The notes under the pieces were generated by a model. It worked only from the letters and a program-made list of their open reading frames with translations. It was not told where the DNA came from and searched no databases. Below, in pieces: positions 7,176 to 16,248 of a stretch of DNA of 37,024 bases. This DNA is from Paracoccaceae bacterium (GTDB lineage Bacteria > Pseudomonadota > Alphaproteobacteria > Rhodobacterales > Rhodobacteraceae): contig JAHRVG010000080.1 of the NCBI GenBank assembly GCA_019090795.1, positions 1-37,024 of the forward strand. Direction: 5' to 3'. The position numbers were made by a program, and so were the translations under genes. How positions within the stretch are numbered: the first letter of the stretch is position 1; each line of letters begins with the position of its first letter.

Positions 7176-8533
7176 GATCGGTAATCTGCATTTATTTGGA
7201 TATACCCATGGGTGAAATCACAAGTCCAAACCGTAGCCGCACCATCGCCAACACCCAAGTCAACACCCAGCTTCAATTCCGGCCCCTTCATGTAATCAAC
7301 ACCATCCTGTTCGCGGTAACTCTGTGCCACCCAGCCCTCTTCGGCCACCAGAATATCGCCAAACCTGATCGACAGGCTGTCACGATCCGCCTGTTCGCCA
7401 GATTTGCCCACCGCCATGACAACTCGCCCCCAATTAGGATCTTCACCAGCAAAGGCAGTTTTAACCAAAGGCGAATTCGCAATGGCCAAGCCGACCTTAT
7501 GGGCCGAGGCATCCGACTGCGCGCCCGTAATCGCGATTTCGATAAACTTGGTGGCGCCTTCTCCGTCCCTAACAACCTGATGCGCCAAATCCAGCATGAC
7601 ACCGTGCAGCTTGCCCGCAAATTCTTTGGCAGCTTTACTGGCAGTGGATCTGATCTCGGCATTGCCCGCCGCGCCAGTCGCAAAAACCAGCAATGTGTCG
7701 GAAGTAGATGTATCACTATCAACGGTAATACTGTTAAACGTGGTCACCGTAGCGGCTGACACAATTTTTTGCAGTACTGCTGAATTGATCGCCGCATCGG
7801 TAAAAATATACACCAGCATCGTTGCCATATCGGGAGCAATCATGCCGGAACCCTTGGCAAATCCGGCAATCTTAACCATTTTGCCATCCAGCTCCAACTC
7901 GACGCAAGAACCCTTGGCAAAAGTATCGGTGGTCATGATTGCCCGCGCAGATGCCTCTGCGCGATCTGGCGCCAATTCGGTGCCAAGTTCGGCCAGTTTC
8001 CCGGTAATTCTATCATGTGGTAACGGCTCTCCGATAACACCGGTAGAAGAGGTGAAGATATTCCCGCTGGATGTCCCCAACACCTGCGCCGCCGCCTCGC
8101 AAACTGCTTTTACAGAACCATCTCCGGCTTTTCCGGTAAATGCGTTTGCATTGCCTGAATTGACAACCAGCCCCAACGGCTGTGAAATCTTGTCCTCTTT
8201 CAGCAACGCGGCCAGTTTGGCCTCGCAATCCAAAACGGCCGACGAACGAGTTTTAGAGGTGGTGAAACTGCCCGCAACACTGCTGCCTGCTGCAATTTCA
8301 ATCAGCGCCACATCATCACGGTCTTTGTATTTCACTTCTGCCGACCCAGCGGCAAAGCGAACACCCTGAATAACCGGAAGGGATGGAAACCCCGCCTTGG
8401 GGGCAAGGGGTGAAACCGCTGGTAAATCCCGCTTTGCCTCAGCTCGCGCCAACTTCTTACGCAACCGCTTCAACCGTCCCTGCAATTTTTTCACAATCGG
8501 GTCGTCCGCATCTGACACGTCTTTTTCCGCCAT
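7172..8533 (-). CDS. argJ: Bifunctional glutamate N-acetyltransferase / amino-acid N-acetyltransferase
   Basis: ArgJ moves acetyl from N-acetylornithine to glutamate in the cyclic arginine pathway; bifunctional forms also use acetyl-CoA. The proenzyme cleaves itself before a threonine. Here KGSGMIAPDMATML places that nucleophile at Thr238. VVNSGNANAFTG and SSTGVIGEPLP are further ArgJ signatures. I start at the ATG at 8533 (453 residues). The frame is open to 8647, but that overlaps the upstream gene. The first ~40 residues are a basic, helical extension (KKLQGRLKRLRKKLARAEAK) absent from most ArgJ proteins but seen in Rhodobacterales. It lies 25 bases after the isomerase gene and overlaps mutT. 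Confidence 0.94.
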   Translation of the reverse strand: MAEKDVSDADDPIVKKLQGRLKRLRKKLARAEAKRDLPAVSPLAPKAGFPSLPVIQGVRFAAGSAEVKYKDRDDVALIEIAAGSSVAGSFTTSKTRSSAVLDCEAKLAALLKEDKISQPLGLVVNSGNANAFTGKAGDGSVKAVCEAAAQVLGTSSGNIFTSSTGVIGEPLPHDRITGKLAELGTELAPDRAEASARAIMTTDTFAKGSCVELELDGKMVKIAGFAKGSGMIAPDMATMLVYIFTDAAINSAVLQKIVSAATVTTFNSITVDSDTSTSDTLLVFATGAAGNAEIRSTASKAAKEFAGKLHGVMLDLAHQVVRDGEGATKFIEIAITGAQSDASAHKVGLAIANSPLVKTAFAGEDPNWGRVVMAVGKSGEQADRDSLSIRFGDILVAEEGWVAQSYREQDGVDYMKGPELKLGVDLGVGDGAATVWTCDFTHGYIQINADYRS

Positions 8534-8558
8534 TATCTTTACCCCATCCCAATTGCAA

Positions 8559-9398
8559 TCAGTCCAGTAATTCCGTTTGCCGAATAACCGAGGGTTCGAT
8601 CGTAACATCGTTACGAACGATTTCGGCATCCGCTTCATACTTCGCAATAGCTTTTTTCAACGCCGCATCCCGCAACTCTTCCTCAATCTCCCCGCGCACA
8701 TCTTCAAGTGTCGCCGAAGGCACTTCACGGGTTTCAAACAGCTTGATAACATGCCAGCCGAATTGCGTTTTAATCGGTGCGGAAACACCTCCTAGCGACA
8801 TTTCTTTAACTGCATTTCCAAATTCAGCGACCATATGTTCCGGCGAAAACCAGCCAAGATCGCCGCCCCCTGGCCCCGACGGGCCGGTCGATTTCTCTTT
8901 GGCTAGTTCAGTAAAATCAGCGCCATCAGCCAAACTCTCTATCAAACCTTTGGCTTCCTCCTCGCTTACCACCAAAATATGAGAGGCTTTATACTCGGTC
9001 TTAAATGGTTGATCCCCGTATTTAGCATCAAATGCCGCTTGAATCGCAGCATCCCCCGCTGCCGCATTTCCAATTTTTTTCAGCACATCCCCTGCCAGCA
9101 AAGCGCGGGTCTCATTCTCGATCATTATCTTCATCTCAAGCGAATCCGCATCCGCACCCGCACCGATTGCAGTCTGGTTGATCAACTGGTCCAGCACACC
9201 CTTGAACAAATCCACATCCGCGATCGCCTGATATTGCTCCGGCAGCCGTGCCGTCAACGCGATGACATGGCCCACTGTGATTTCCGTTCCATTGACCGTC
9301 GCCAACACAGTTGCCGCTGTCGGCTTGTTTTGCGTCGAACCCGCAGTCCCTATTGATAGAATGCAGACCGTTGCCGCAAAAAGATGTTTCAAATTCAT
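8559..9398 (-). CDS. Peptidyl-prolyl cis-trans isomerase, parvulin (PpiC/SurA-like), exported
   Basis: 279 residues from the ATG at 9398, chosen because it begins a clear signal peptide (MNLKHLFAATVCILSIGTAG). The frame is open to 9482, but the extra 28 residues are unlikely. A SurA-N-like helical region comes first. The parvulin domain follows from YKASHILVVSEEEA through GGDLGWFSPEHM to FGWHVIKLFETRE, with the conserved G-G-D-L-G-W and F-G-W-H motifs. It should act in the periplasm on outer-membrane or secreted proteins. It heads the operon with argJ and mutT and is divergent from secA, a suggestive pairing of export and folding genes. Confidence 0.92.
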   Translation of the reverse strand: MNLKHLFAATVCILSIGTAGSTQNKPTAATVLATVNGTEITVGHVIALTARLPEQYQAIADVDLFKGVLDQLINQTAIGAGADADSLEMKIMIENETRALLAGDVLKKIGNAAAGDAAIQAAFDAKYGDQPFKTEYKASHILVVSEEEAKGLIESLADGADFTELAKEKSTGPSGPGGGDLGWFSPEHMVAEFGNAVKEMSLGGVSAPIKTQFGWHVIKLFETREVPSATLEDVRGEIEEELRDAALKKAIAKYEADAEIVRNDVTIEPSVIRQTELLD

Positions 9399-9472
9399 AG
9401 AAATTCCCCAATTCTCGCCCAATCTCGGGCAGTCTACTAAAGTATTTGTGTGCTGCAACCCATGTGCCAACA

Positions 9473-9501
9473 TTGACAGCACCCCATCACCCGCTTACAT
9501 G
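9473..9501 (+). promoter_or_regulatory. Candidate sigma-70-type promoter for secA
   Basis: TTGACA at 9473-9478 is followed, after exactly 17 bases, by TACATG at 9496-9501. The -35 is perfect and the -10 is poor. An inverted repeat overlaps the -10 (see next feature). Confidence 0.35.
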
Positions 9502-9515
9502 CCTATCTGGCATGT
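9497..9515. repeat. Inverted repeat ACATGCC-N5-GGCATGT upstream of secA
   Basis: Perfect 7-base arms are separated by TATCT, about 140 bases before the secA start and overlapping the candidate -10. It could be an operator or an RNA hairpin; TTGTT follows it. No regulator can be named. Confidence 0.5.
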
Positions 9516-9655
9516 TTGTTGCGACAGGTACGCTTGCGATCTACATAGGCGGTCAAACTGGGATCGACAAGGTAGTAGATTAAAGGCCCTTTCAGCTTTA
9601 CGCCAGTTCTTGCCGGTATTAGTCTCCGGCGCAAAAGTATGAAAACGGAGCAGAT

Positions 9656-12481
9656 ATGCTGGGCTTTGGCGCATTGACCAAAAAGGTGTTTGGCACCCCG
9701 AATGATCGTAAAATCAAGACGGTGCAATCGTTGGTGAAACAGATCAACGATCTGGAACCGGAGTTTCAGAAACTCTCGGACGAAGAGATAAAGGCGAAAA
9801 CCACAGAGTTCAAATCCCGTCTCGAAAACGGCGAGACGCTGGAAGATCTGCTGCCCGAAGCCTTTGCCAACGCACGCGAGGCGGCCGTCCGCTCCCTTGG
9901 TTTGCGCCCTTTTGACGTACAATTGGTAGGCGGTATTTTCTTGCACCGGGGCAACATTGCCGAAATGAAAACTGGCGAGGGTAAAACCCTGATGGCCACG
10001 ATGCCGGTCTACCTGAACGCCCTGACAGGGCGCGGTGTTCACGTTGTGACCGTGAACGACTATCTGGCAAAACGTGACGCCGACTGGATGCAGCAAGTCT
10101 ACAGCTTTCTTGGCATGACAACCGGCGTTGTCTATCCAAACATGGACGAAGCCGAAAAGCTGAAAGCTTATCAGGCCGATGTGACCTATGCCACCAACAA
10201 CGAACTGGGATTCGACTATCTGCGCGACAACATGAAGTCGGAACTGTCGGAAATCTGCCAGCGTGACCACTATTTCGCGATTGTGGATGAGGTCGACTCG
10301 ATCCTGATCGACGAGGCCCGCACCCCGCTGATTATTTCCGGCCCTGCCGAAGATCGCTCTGAACTGTATATCACCATCAACAAACTGGTGCCTTTGCTGA
10401 CCAAAGAACACTACAGCTTGGACGAAAAACAGCGCAGTGCGGTTCTGACGGAAGAGGGTAATGATTTTGTCGAGGAGCAAATGCTGGCAATGAGCCTGCT
10501 TGCCGAGGGCCAATCGCTTTATGACCCCGAAAGCACCACCCTGGTTCATCACATCACCAACGCCCTGCGCGCGCATGTGCTGTTCAAGAACGAAAAAGAC
10601 TACATCGTTAAAGATGGCGAAGTTATGCTGATTGACGAATTCACCGGTCGGATGATGGCCGGGCGTCGCTTGTCTGAAGGGCTGCATCAGGCGTTGGAGG
10701 CCAAAGAAGGCGTCGAGATCAAACCCGAGAACGTAACGCTGGCCTCTGTAACCTTCCAGAATTATTTCCGCCTCTATGACAAGCTGGCGGGCATGACCGG
10801 CACGGCCCAGACCGAAGCAACCGAGTTTATGGAAATCTATGGGCTGGGTGTTGTGGAAATCCCCACGAACCAACCCATCGCGCGTATTGACGAAAACGAT
10901 GCGATTTACCGCTCCGCAAAAGAAAAATTCGAGGCCGTAGTCGAGGAAATCGCCCGTGCCCATGCCAAGGGCCAGCCCATCTTGGTTGGGACAACCTCTA
11001 TCGACAAATCCGAATATCTTTCCAGCCTGCTGAAAGATACGGAGCTTCTGAAGCGCATTGCAGAAAACCTGCGCAAGCGAGCGGACGAGATGAAGAAAGA
11101 GGAAAACAAGGCCAAGTTCATCGCCGACGCGGAAGCTGTCGATAAAATGGCCCTGTTGAAAGACGGCATCCCCCACAACGTTCTGAATGCCCGTTTCCAC
11201 GAACAAGAAGCCCAGATCATTGCCGATGCTGGCCACCCTGGTGCGGTGACAATCGCTACCAATATGGCGGGTCGTGGCACCGACATCCAGCTGGGTGGTA
11301 ACGTCGATATGCGCGTGGCGAACACCTTGGCCGAACAAGGCGAAGGCGCTGATGAGGCCACAATCCGCAGTAAAATTGAGGCCGAAGTTGCTGAAAGCAA
11401 GAAAAAGGCCCTTGATGCCGGTGGTTTATTCGTTCTGGCCACCGAACGCCACGAAAGCCGTCGTATCGACAATCAGCTGCGCGGCCGTTCTGGCCGTCAG
11501 GGTGATCCTGGTCGTTCCTCATTCTTCCTGTCCCTAGAGGATGATCTGATGCGGATTTTCGGCTCTGAACGTCTAGACAAAGTACTCTCGACTCTTGGTA
11601 TGCAGGAAGGCGAGGCGATCATCCACCCTTGGGTTAACAAGTCGCTGGAGAAAGCCCAAGCCAAGGTTGAAGGCCGCAACTTTGATATTCGCAAACAGTT
11701 GTTGAAATTCGATGATGTGATGAATGATCAACGCAAGGCCATATTTGAACAGCGGTTCGAAGTCATGGAAGGTGACGACATGTCCGGCGTGGTAAAGGAC
11801 ATGCGCGATCAGGTAATTGACGATCTGGTTGACTCCAACATCCCCGCCAAAACCTACGCCGATCAATGGACAACCGAAGCCCTTTACGGTGAAGTCATCC
11901 AGCACCTCGGCATTGACGTTCCAATTATCGAATGGGCTGAGGAAGAAGGTATCGACGACGCGGAAATCCGCGAGCGGCTGTATAAGGCAGCGGATGAATT
12001 CATGGCAGCCAAAGCAGCTGACCTTGGCGTTGAAAACATGCGCAGTTTGGAAAAACAGTTACTGCTGCAAGTGATCGACGAAAAATGGCGCGAACATCTG
12101 ATCACACTAGAGCATCTGCGTTCAGTTGTCGGCTTTCGTGGTTATGCCAATCGCGACCCACTGAACGAATTCAAAACCGAAGGGTTTGAGCTGTTTCAGG
12201 CAATGCTGGACGGGTTACGCGATGACGTTTCCTCGCGCCTGTCGCACCTACCCAGCAAGGCCGAGATTGAAGAACAGCAACAGATGTATATCGCCCAAAT
12301 GCAGGAACAGGCCGAAGCAATGGCACAGGTGCAAAATGGTGGCGCTGCCGCCCCGCAACCAACAGAACCTGAAGCCGCGTTTGATGAAAACGACAAATCA
12401 ACCTGGGGCAATCCGGGCCGCAACGCATTCTGCCCTTGCGGTTCCGGCAAGAAATTCAAGCATTGTCACGGTAAACTGTAA
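9656..12481 (+). CDS. secA: Preprotein translocase ATPase SecA
   Basis: 941 residues, a full-length SecA motor that drives preproteins through SecYEG at the inner membrane. The N-terminus is [18 protein letters not shown]. Walker A MKTGEGKT is at residues 104-111, Walker B with [20 protein letters not shown] at 211-230, and [15 protein letters not shown] and [20 protein letters not shown] are in the second ATPase domain. The helical wing and scaffold follow. The last 16 residues are the zinc/SecB-binding motif [16 protein letters not shown] with its three Cys and one His, after a Gln/Ala/Pro-rich linker. GGAG is 6 bases before the ATG. The gene is transcribed alone and ends in a terminator hairpin. 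Confidence 0.98.
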   Translation: MLGFGALTKKVFGTPNDRKIKTVQSLVKQINDLEPEFQKLSDEEIKAKTTEFKSRLENGETLEDLLPEAFANAREAAVRSLGLRPFDVQLVGGIFLHRGNIAEMKTGEGKTLMATMPVYLNALTGRGVHVVTVNDYLAKRDADWMQQVYSFLGMTTGVVYPNMDEAEKLKAYQADVTYATNNELGFDYLRDNMKSELSEICQRDHYFAIVDEVDSILIDEARTPLIISGPAEDRSELYITINKLVPLLTKEHYSLDEKQRSAVLTEEGNDFVEEQMLAMSLLAEGQSLYDPESTTLVHHITNALRAHVLFKNEKDYIVKDGEVMLIDEFTGRMMAGRRLSEGLHQALEAKEGVEIKPENVTLASVTFQNYFRLYDKLAGMTGTAQTEATEFMEIYGLGVVEIPTNQPIARIDENDAIYRSAKEKFEAVVEEIARAHAKGQPILVGTTSIDKSEYLSSLLKDTELLKRIAENLRKRADEMKKEENKAKFIADAEAVDKMALLKDGIPHNVLNARFHEQEAQIIADAGHPGAVTIATNMAGRGTDIQLGGNVDMRVANTLAEQGEGADEATIRSKIEAEVAESKKKALDAGGLFVLATERHESRRIDNQLRGRSGRQGDPGRSSFFLSLEDDLMRIFGSERLDKVLSTLGMQEGEAIIHPWVNKSLEKAQAKVEGRNFDIRKQLLKFDDVMNDQRKAIFEQRFEVMEGDDMSGVVKDMRDQVIDDLVDSNIPAKTYADQWTTEALYGEVIQHLGIDVPIIEWAEEEGIDDAEIRERLYKAADEFMAAKAADLGVENMRSLEKQLLLQVIDEKWREHLITLEHLRSVVGFRGYANRDPLNEFKTEGFELFQAMLDGLRDDVSSRLSHLPSKAEIEEQQQMYIAQMQEQAEAMAQVQNGGAAAPQPTEPEAAFDENDKSTWGNPGRNAFCPCGSGKKFKHCHGKL

Positions 12482-12502
12482 TAGCGAATATCGCCCGATA
12501 TG

Positions 12503-12528
12503 AACCTCGCCCCTGCGGCGGGGTTTCG
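12503..12528 (+). terminator. Rho-independent terminator after secA
   Basis: AACCTCGCC (12503-12511) pairs with GGCGGGGTT (12517-12525) around the loop CCTGC, nine pairs including one G.T, followed by a third T. It is 22 bases past the secA stop. Confidence 0.6.
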
Positions 12529-12717
12529 ATTGCGGCAGTATTGTGGCGAGGTTAACTTCATAAATTCAACAAGATGTTGTGGAATCTTTATGTGAACCCA
12601 CGACAACTAGAAGGTTGTTGCCGTTCTTCCTCAGAATCCTATTTTCTTCACTTAATGGCAGATTATTTTCTCCAAATATTAAATACTTATCGGGCATTCC
12701 TAACAGAGTATCGGGCA

Positions 12718-13734
12718 ATGAAACTGAATGACCGCACATTAACAGCCATCACCGCGATTTGTCTTGCGGTTGGTGTCGGTGTTGCCGGGATATTCCTGCG
12801 CACGGATCAGAGCATTTCTTCAAGCGATGCATTTGTTGCGGCACAACTCCAACAACCAGCGCCGTCCATAATTCAGCAAACGACACTTCTGCCCACAAGC
12901 ATCTCGCCCATCAAACCGGCCCCCTATTCTCCTTTTTCCATCCCGAAAGCAGACTGGGAAAAACGCGCGGCTGAACCAAGAACCAAAGTGTTTGCATCCC
13001 TGACGCCGTCAGGACAAAAGCCAACCTCCGTAACCCGTGTCAGTTCACGTATCCCCGCAGATATTTGCAACGTCAACCTGAACGCCACACCCAAACGCGC
13101 AGCGCGTGTAAGCTTACAAATCATTGCCCGATGCCACCCCGGAACCGTTGTCACAATTGAACACGCCAGCTTGCGGTTCCGGGAAATGCTCGATTCCAAT
13201 GGCGAACTGTCCCTGATCGTTCCCGCTTTCGCCGAGTTCTCCGAATTTGATATCACCTTGAGAGATGGCACCAAGGCAACCACCGCTGCATTCATTGCCG
13301 GATTGTCCTCGCTAAACCGCATCGGCATTTCCTGGTCGGGCAATAATGAGACCTTTCTGCACGCCAGTGAATCACAGGCACCCGAGGATCACGTCTGGCG
13401 CGGGCAGCCCCGCTCCTTTAGGCAGGCCCTGCTAGAGGGCGGCGGCTATTTGACCCAGCTTGGCGACCCGACATTGGAGAATCCTGCTTTTGCACAAATT
13501 TACAGCTATCCGACATCCGGCATCCAACAACAAAAATTTGTCGCCCTCTCCGTTGAGATACGTCAACAGGCGGACAATTGTGGCGACATGCTGAAAATAC
13601 AAACGGCCCGACATAACCCACAATCGGGCGGGTCAAATGCCCGTCTGCTCGTCAACCTGCCTGAATGTGGTAGTATGACTGATAGTCTGGTGTTGAAAAA
13701 TGTTGTCAAAGATATGAGAATGGCCCGATATTAA
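12718..13734 (+). CDS. Uncharacterised protein with one N-terminal membrane anchor
   Basis: 338 residues if translation begins at ATG 12718; the frame is open back to 12574 with weaker candidate starts. One hydrophobic segment (about residues 9-27, AITAICLAVGVGVAGIFL) is followed by a Pro/Gln/Ser-rich linker, then a mixed domain from about residue 115 (ADICNVNLNATPKRAARVSL). That domain contains several cysteines (e.g. CNVNL, IARCHPG, DNCGDML, LPECGSM), as expected for a periplasmic disulfide-containing domain. Orthologues next to secA in Rhodobacterales are, as I recall, named translocase without evidence. I assign no function. The stop is 15 bases before the next gene, so the two probably form an operon. 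Confidence 0.75.
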   Translation: MKLNDRTLTAITAICLAVGVGVAGIFLRTDQSISSSDAFVAAQLQQPAPSIIQQTTLLPTSISPIKPAPYSPFSIPKADWEKRAAEPRTKVFASLTPSGQKPTSVTRVSSRIPADICNVNLNATPKRAARVSLQIIARCHPGTVVTIEHASLRFREMLDSNGELSLIVPAFAEFSEFDITLRDGTKATTAAFIAGLSSLNRIGISWSGNNETFLHASESQAPEDHVWRGQPRSFRQALLEGGGYLTQLGDPTLENPAFAQIYSYPTSGIQQQKFVALSVEIRQQADNCGDMLKIQTARHNPQSGGSNARLLVNLPECGSMTDSLVLKNVVKDMRMARY

Positions 13735-13749
13735 CCGGTAGGGCCTGCC

Positions 13750-15333
13750 ATGAAAATCTTCAACGCGATCAAACCATCCCTTTGGGCAACAGCAATTTCC
13801 AGCCTGATTTGTGTTCTGGTACCCCTCAATTTATCCGCACAGACCGTTGTTTTAAAATCGAAAACAGGCAACATCCGCATTGACGGTAAATTGGTAGAAT
13901 TTGACGGTGAATTCTACAGCGTGGAAACCGATTTGGGTATCCTGACAGTTGACGGGCGCACCGTTAACTGTACCGGCGACGGATGCCCTTCTGCCAGCGA
14001 TTTGATTTCCCGCTTTGGCATATCTGGCGCTGGTGAACTCGGCAAAACGGTCGTTCCGGCATTGCTTGAAGCATTCGCGTTATCACTTGAAGGCGAAATC
14101 ACTGCTTTGAATTTTTCTGCCAACGGCCAAACCATGAGCGTTCGCGATCTGGCCAATCAGGAAGTGGCTGAAATCACCATATCGGTGAAACCTGAAAATG
14201 TCTCCTTCGCTGATCTGGCCAAAGGCGGCAACCTTATTGCCGCCACTTCGAGGCTTCCAACAGACCCGGAACTGGCTGCACTTAAAACCACTGACCTTGG
14301 CGATTTGATGGATGGCAAACAGCAACAAATCATGGCGATTGACGGCATTGTTGCGGCGGTTTCACCGGTAAACCCGCTCGACACCGTGGCATTGGAGGAT
14401 TTGCACAAGATTCTGACAGGCGAAATCTCAAACTGGCGCGAAATCGGCGGCCCTGATGTGGAAATCGACCTCTATTTTCCCGGCAGCATTCCCGCGTTCA
14501 GCGCAACGCTGGCGGCATCACGGCTGGCACTGGAGCCGGATCAGATTTCGACAAAGGCCATTCGTCTGGATACTCTGGCACAGGTGGCGGACGCTGCCGC
14601 TGGCAATCCCTTCGGCATTGGCCTGACCAACTTTTCCAACCTCAGAAATGCAACTGCCCTTGGGCTGAAGGGGAATTGTGGAATTTACTCTCTCCCTTCT
14701 GTTTTCACCTTGAAATCAGGTGGCTATCCGCTGACATATCAGCACTATTTCTTTCACTCAAAACCAAAACTTCCCCTATTTGCCCGTGAATTCCTCGATT
14801 TTGCCAAATCCGATCAGGCACAGAACGTCATCCGGGGGCTGGGTTATGGTGATCTGGGTATCAGCGCCTTGTCGCTGGATCATCAGGGGTTGAGGTTGGC
14901 CAACACCATCGGCCAGTCCGAAAATGAAATGCCCATCGCAACCATACTGGAAATGGTACGGCTGCAAAATGGGGCCAAGCGTCTATCTACAACCTTCCGG
15001 TTTATAGCAGGCTCCAAAACGCTGGATGCTCAATCCCTACAATATGCTGACCTTCTGGCTAGTGGATTGATTTTGGGAAATTATGCCGACAAACAAGTGC
15101 ATATTATCGGCTATACTGATGCTGCGGGCAGCTCCTCCCAAAACATATTGCTCGCTGAAAAGCAGGCGAAAGCTGTGCACACTGCCTTGATCGCGGCGGC
15201 CCCCGAAGGCAGCCTGGATGATGTTGGCTTTCTTGTCAGCGGTTATGGTGAATCATCGCCGCTGGCTTGTGAAGATACCCAAGCCGACAAGCAAACCAAT
15301 CGCCGCGTAGAGATCTGGATCAAAGACCGTTAA
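13750..15333 (+). CDS. Periplasmic PstS-like substrate-binding domain fused to an OmpA peptidoglycan-binding domain
   Basis: 527 residues. A signal peptide (to about residue 31, LNLSAQ) is followed by a small beta module with IRIDGKLVEFDGEFYSVETD, then LTVDGRTVNCTGDGCPS with a Cys pair. From ISGAGELGKTVVPALLEAFA (about 92) to about 370 it follows PstS-type solute-binding proteins, including LHKILTGEISNWREIGGPDV. The phosphate-binding S-G-T motif expected after this is missing (FPGSIPAFSATL instead), so phosphate need not be the ligand. The C-terminal ~110 residues are an OmpA-like domain: RFIAGSKTLDAQSLQ, HIIGYTDAAGSSSQN, then GYGESSPLACEDT and QTNRRVEIWI. It is probably anchored to peptidoglycan. 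No transporter genes are adjacent, so a sensing or scaffolding role is more likely than uptake. Confidence 0.87.
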   Translation: MKIFNAIKPSLWATAISSLICVLVPLNLSAQTVVLKSKTGNIRIDGKLVEFDGEFYSVETDLGILTVDGRTVNCTGDGCPSASDLISRFGISGAGELGKTVVPALLEAFALSLEGEITALNFSANGQTMSVRDLANQEVAEITISVKPENVSFADLAKGGNLIAATSRLPTDPELAALKTTDLGDLMDGKQQQIMAIDGIVAAVSPVNPLDTVALEDLHKILTGEISNWREIGGPDVEIDLYFPGSIPAFSATLAASRLALEPDQISTKAIRLDTLAQVADAAAGNPFGIGLTNFSNLRNATALGLKGNCGIYSLPSVFTLKSGGYPLTYQHYFFHSKPKLPLFAREFLDFAKSDQAQNVIRGLGYGDLGISALSLDHQGLRLANTIGQSENEMPIATILEMVRLQNGAKRLSTTFRFIAGSKTLDAQSLQYADLLASGLILGNYADKQVHIIGYTDAAGSSSQNILLAEKQAKAVHTALIAAAPEGSLDDVGFLVSGYGESSPLACEDTQADKQTNRRVEIWIKDR

Positions 15334-15339
15334 ACACAT

Positions 15340-15366
15340 AAAAGGCGACCAGTTGGCCGCCTTTTT
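15340..15366 (+). terminator. Rho-independent terminator after the OmpA-fusion gene
   Basis: AAAAGGCG-A-CC pairs with GG-C-CGCCTTTT around AGTT, leaving one internal A/C mismatch and ending in a T5 run. It starts 6 bases past the stop. Because of the matching A and T runs it could also serve the convergent gene at 15391. Confidence 0.8.
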
Positions 15367-15390
15367 GCCCGATAGCCCCGCAGGGTTTTA

Positions 15391-15774
15391 TCATCTGTAA
15401 TTATAAACGCGGGTAGTCTTGGTTGTGTGATCGGCAACACATTTTTTACCATAATATGTCACCCATCCGCCATGGCTCCACCGCTTGCGCAGGCAATGCT
15501 TTGGTTTGGCCGTGCGGGTGATGATAACCTTTTTTTGCACCACGTTCTTTCGTTGCCCATGATGGTGAGTATAACGTGGAGGCGCGACATAGCGCTTTGT
15601 CACCACCTGCTGTGGTTTATTGTGGCTGGATGCAATTGCGCCAAAAACAGCAAGTGCCGTTGCACCGATCATAAAGTTATCAAGATTACTGCGGGCCGCA
15701 GCCTGTGGTGCCAAGATCGGCGCTGCAGCAAGGGCGATTGCGGTAATCCCGGTGATTGTCAGTGTACGAAACAT
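15391..15774 (-). CDS. Small secreted basic protein of unknown function
   Basis: 127 residues. A signal peptide (MFRTLTITGITAIALAAAPI, cleavage probably after PQAAA) is followed by a second mildly hydrophobic stretch (FMIGATALAVFGAIASS). The rest is a strongly basic region rich in Lys, Arg, His and Tyr. The C-terminal part CLRKRWSHGGWVTYYGKKC brackets a W/Y/G-rich motif with two cysteines, a likely disulfide loop. Similar short proteins occur in Rhodobacterales, but I know no function. It is convergent with the OmpA-fusion gene and divergent from the 104-residue gene at 15934, with a 159-base shared upstream region in which I see no clear site. Confidence 0.75.
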   Translation of the reverse strand: MFRTLTITGITAIALAAAPILAPQAAARSNLDNFMIGATALAVFGAIASSHNKPQQVVTKRYVAPPRYTHHHGQRKNVVQKKVIITRTAKPKHCLRKRWSHGGWVTYYGKKCVADHTTKTTRVYNYR

Positions 15775-15933
15775 GGTATTTCCTTTCAGGTGTTATGCGA
15801 TCAGTCGCGTTCTGTGACCAACATGGCCGCATCTGTTCATGTCAGGCAATTACAGGGGCCAGTTATCCGATATCCGCACTGTTTCCGGCGATTGATATTG
15901 AATAACATCGCTACAAAAGCCAGATATCTAGCT

Positions 15934-16248
15934 ATGAAACAGTTCAACAAAATTCTCAGAACCGGCGCGATTATGCTGGCCCTTGCTGTCCCTCAGGGCG
16001 CGATGGCCCAGAACGTTTGTTTCGTCGATTATAAGGCAAAACAGGCCGACTCGGCGGGTTTACAACTTCACTATGGTGTGATGCGTCTGCAAGGGCCTGC
16101 CTGTTCCAATACTGGCACCTTGGAAAAACGCGTGGCAAAGCGTATTGCTGGGGATAACTGGGTATTACTGCGGGTGCTGTCGCAGTTCGATAAATCCGGT
16201 GCAAAACAAAGGCGTGCGAATGCAGGACAATACTTCCTCCGGTATTAA
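15934..16248 (+). CDS. Small periplasmic protein of unknown function
   Basis: 104 residues from the ATG at 15934; the frame is open far upstream, but this Met starts a clean signal peptide ending AVPQGAMA|Q (residue 25). The mature part has two Cys (NVCFVDYKAKQ and GPACSN), probably a disulfide, and ends RANAGQYFLRY. The VCFVDYKAK and RKANAG/FLRY pattern resembles a conserved but unnamed Rhodobacterales exported protein, from memory. Its last 29 bases overlap the start of the membrane winged-helix gene in another frame, so the two are probably translated from one mRNA and may be functionally linked. Confidence 0.78.
   Translation: MKQFNKILRTGAIMLALAVPQGAMAQNVCFVDYKAKQADSAGLQLHYGVMRLQGPACSNTGTLEKRVAKRIAGDNWVLLRVLSQFDKSGAKQRRANAGQYFLRY

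Noticed and set aside
7596-8369. 257-residue plus-strand frame opposite argJ
   Set aside because: Low-complexity Ser/Ala/Pro composition; the argJ frame carries the catalytic Thr and all signatures.
8534-8647. Longer ArgJ start at 8647
   Set aside because: It would overlap the isomerase gene by 89 bases; the ATG at 8533 fits family N-termini.
9503-11338. 611-residue minus-strand frame opposite secA
   Set aside because: It has no family resemblance and lies fully inside secA, whose motifs are complete; its length is a by-product of secA codon bias.
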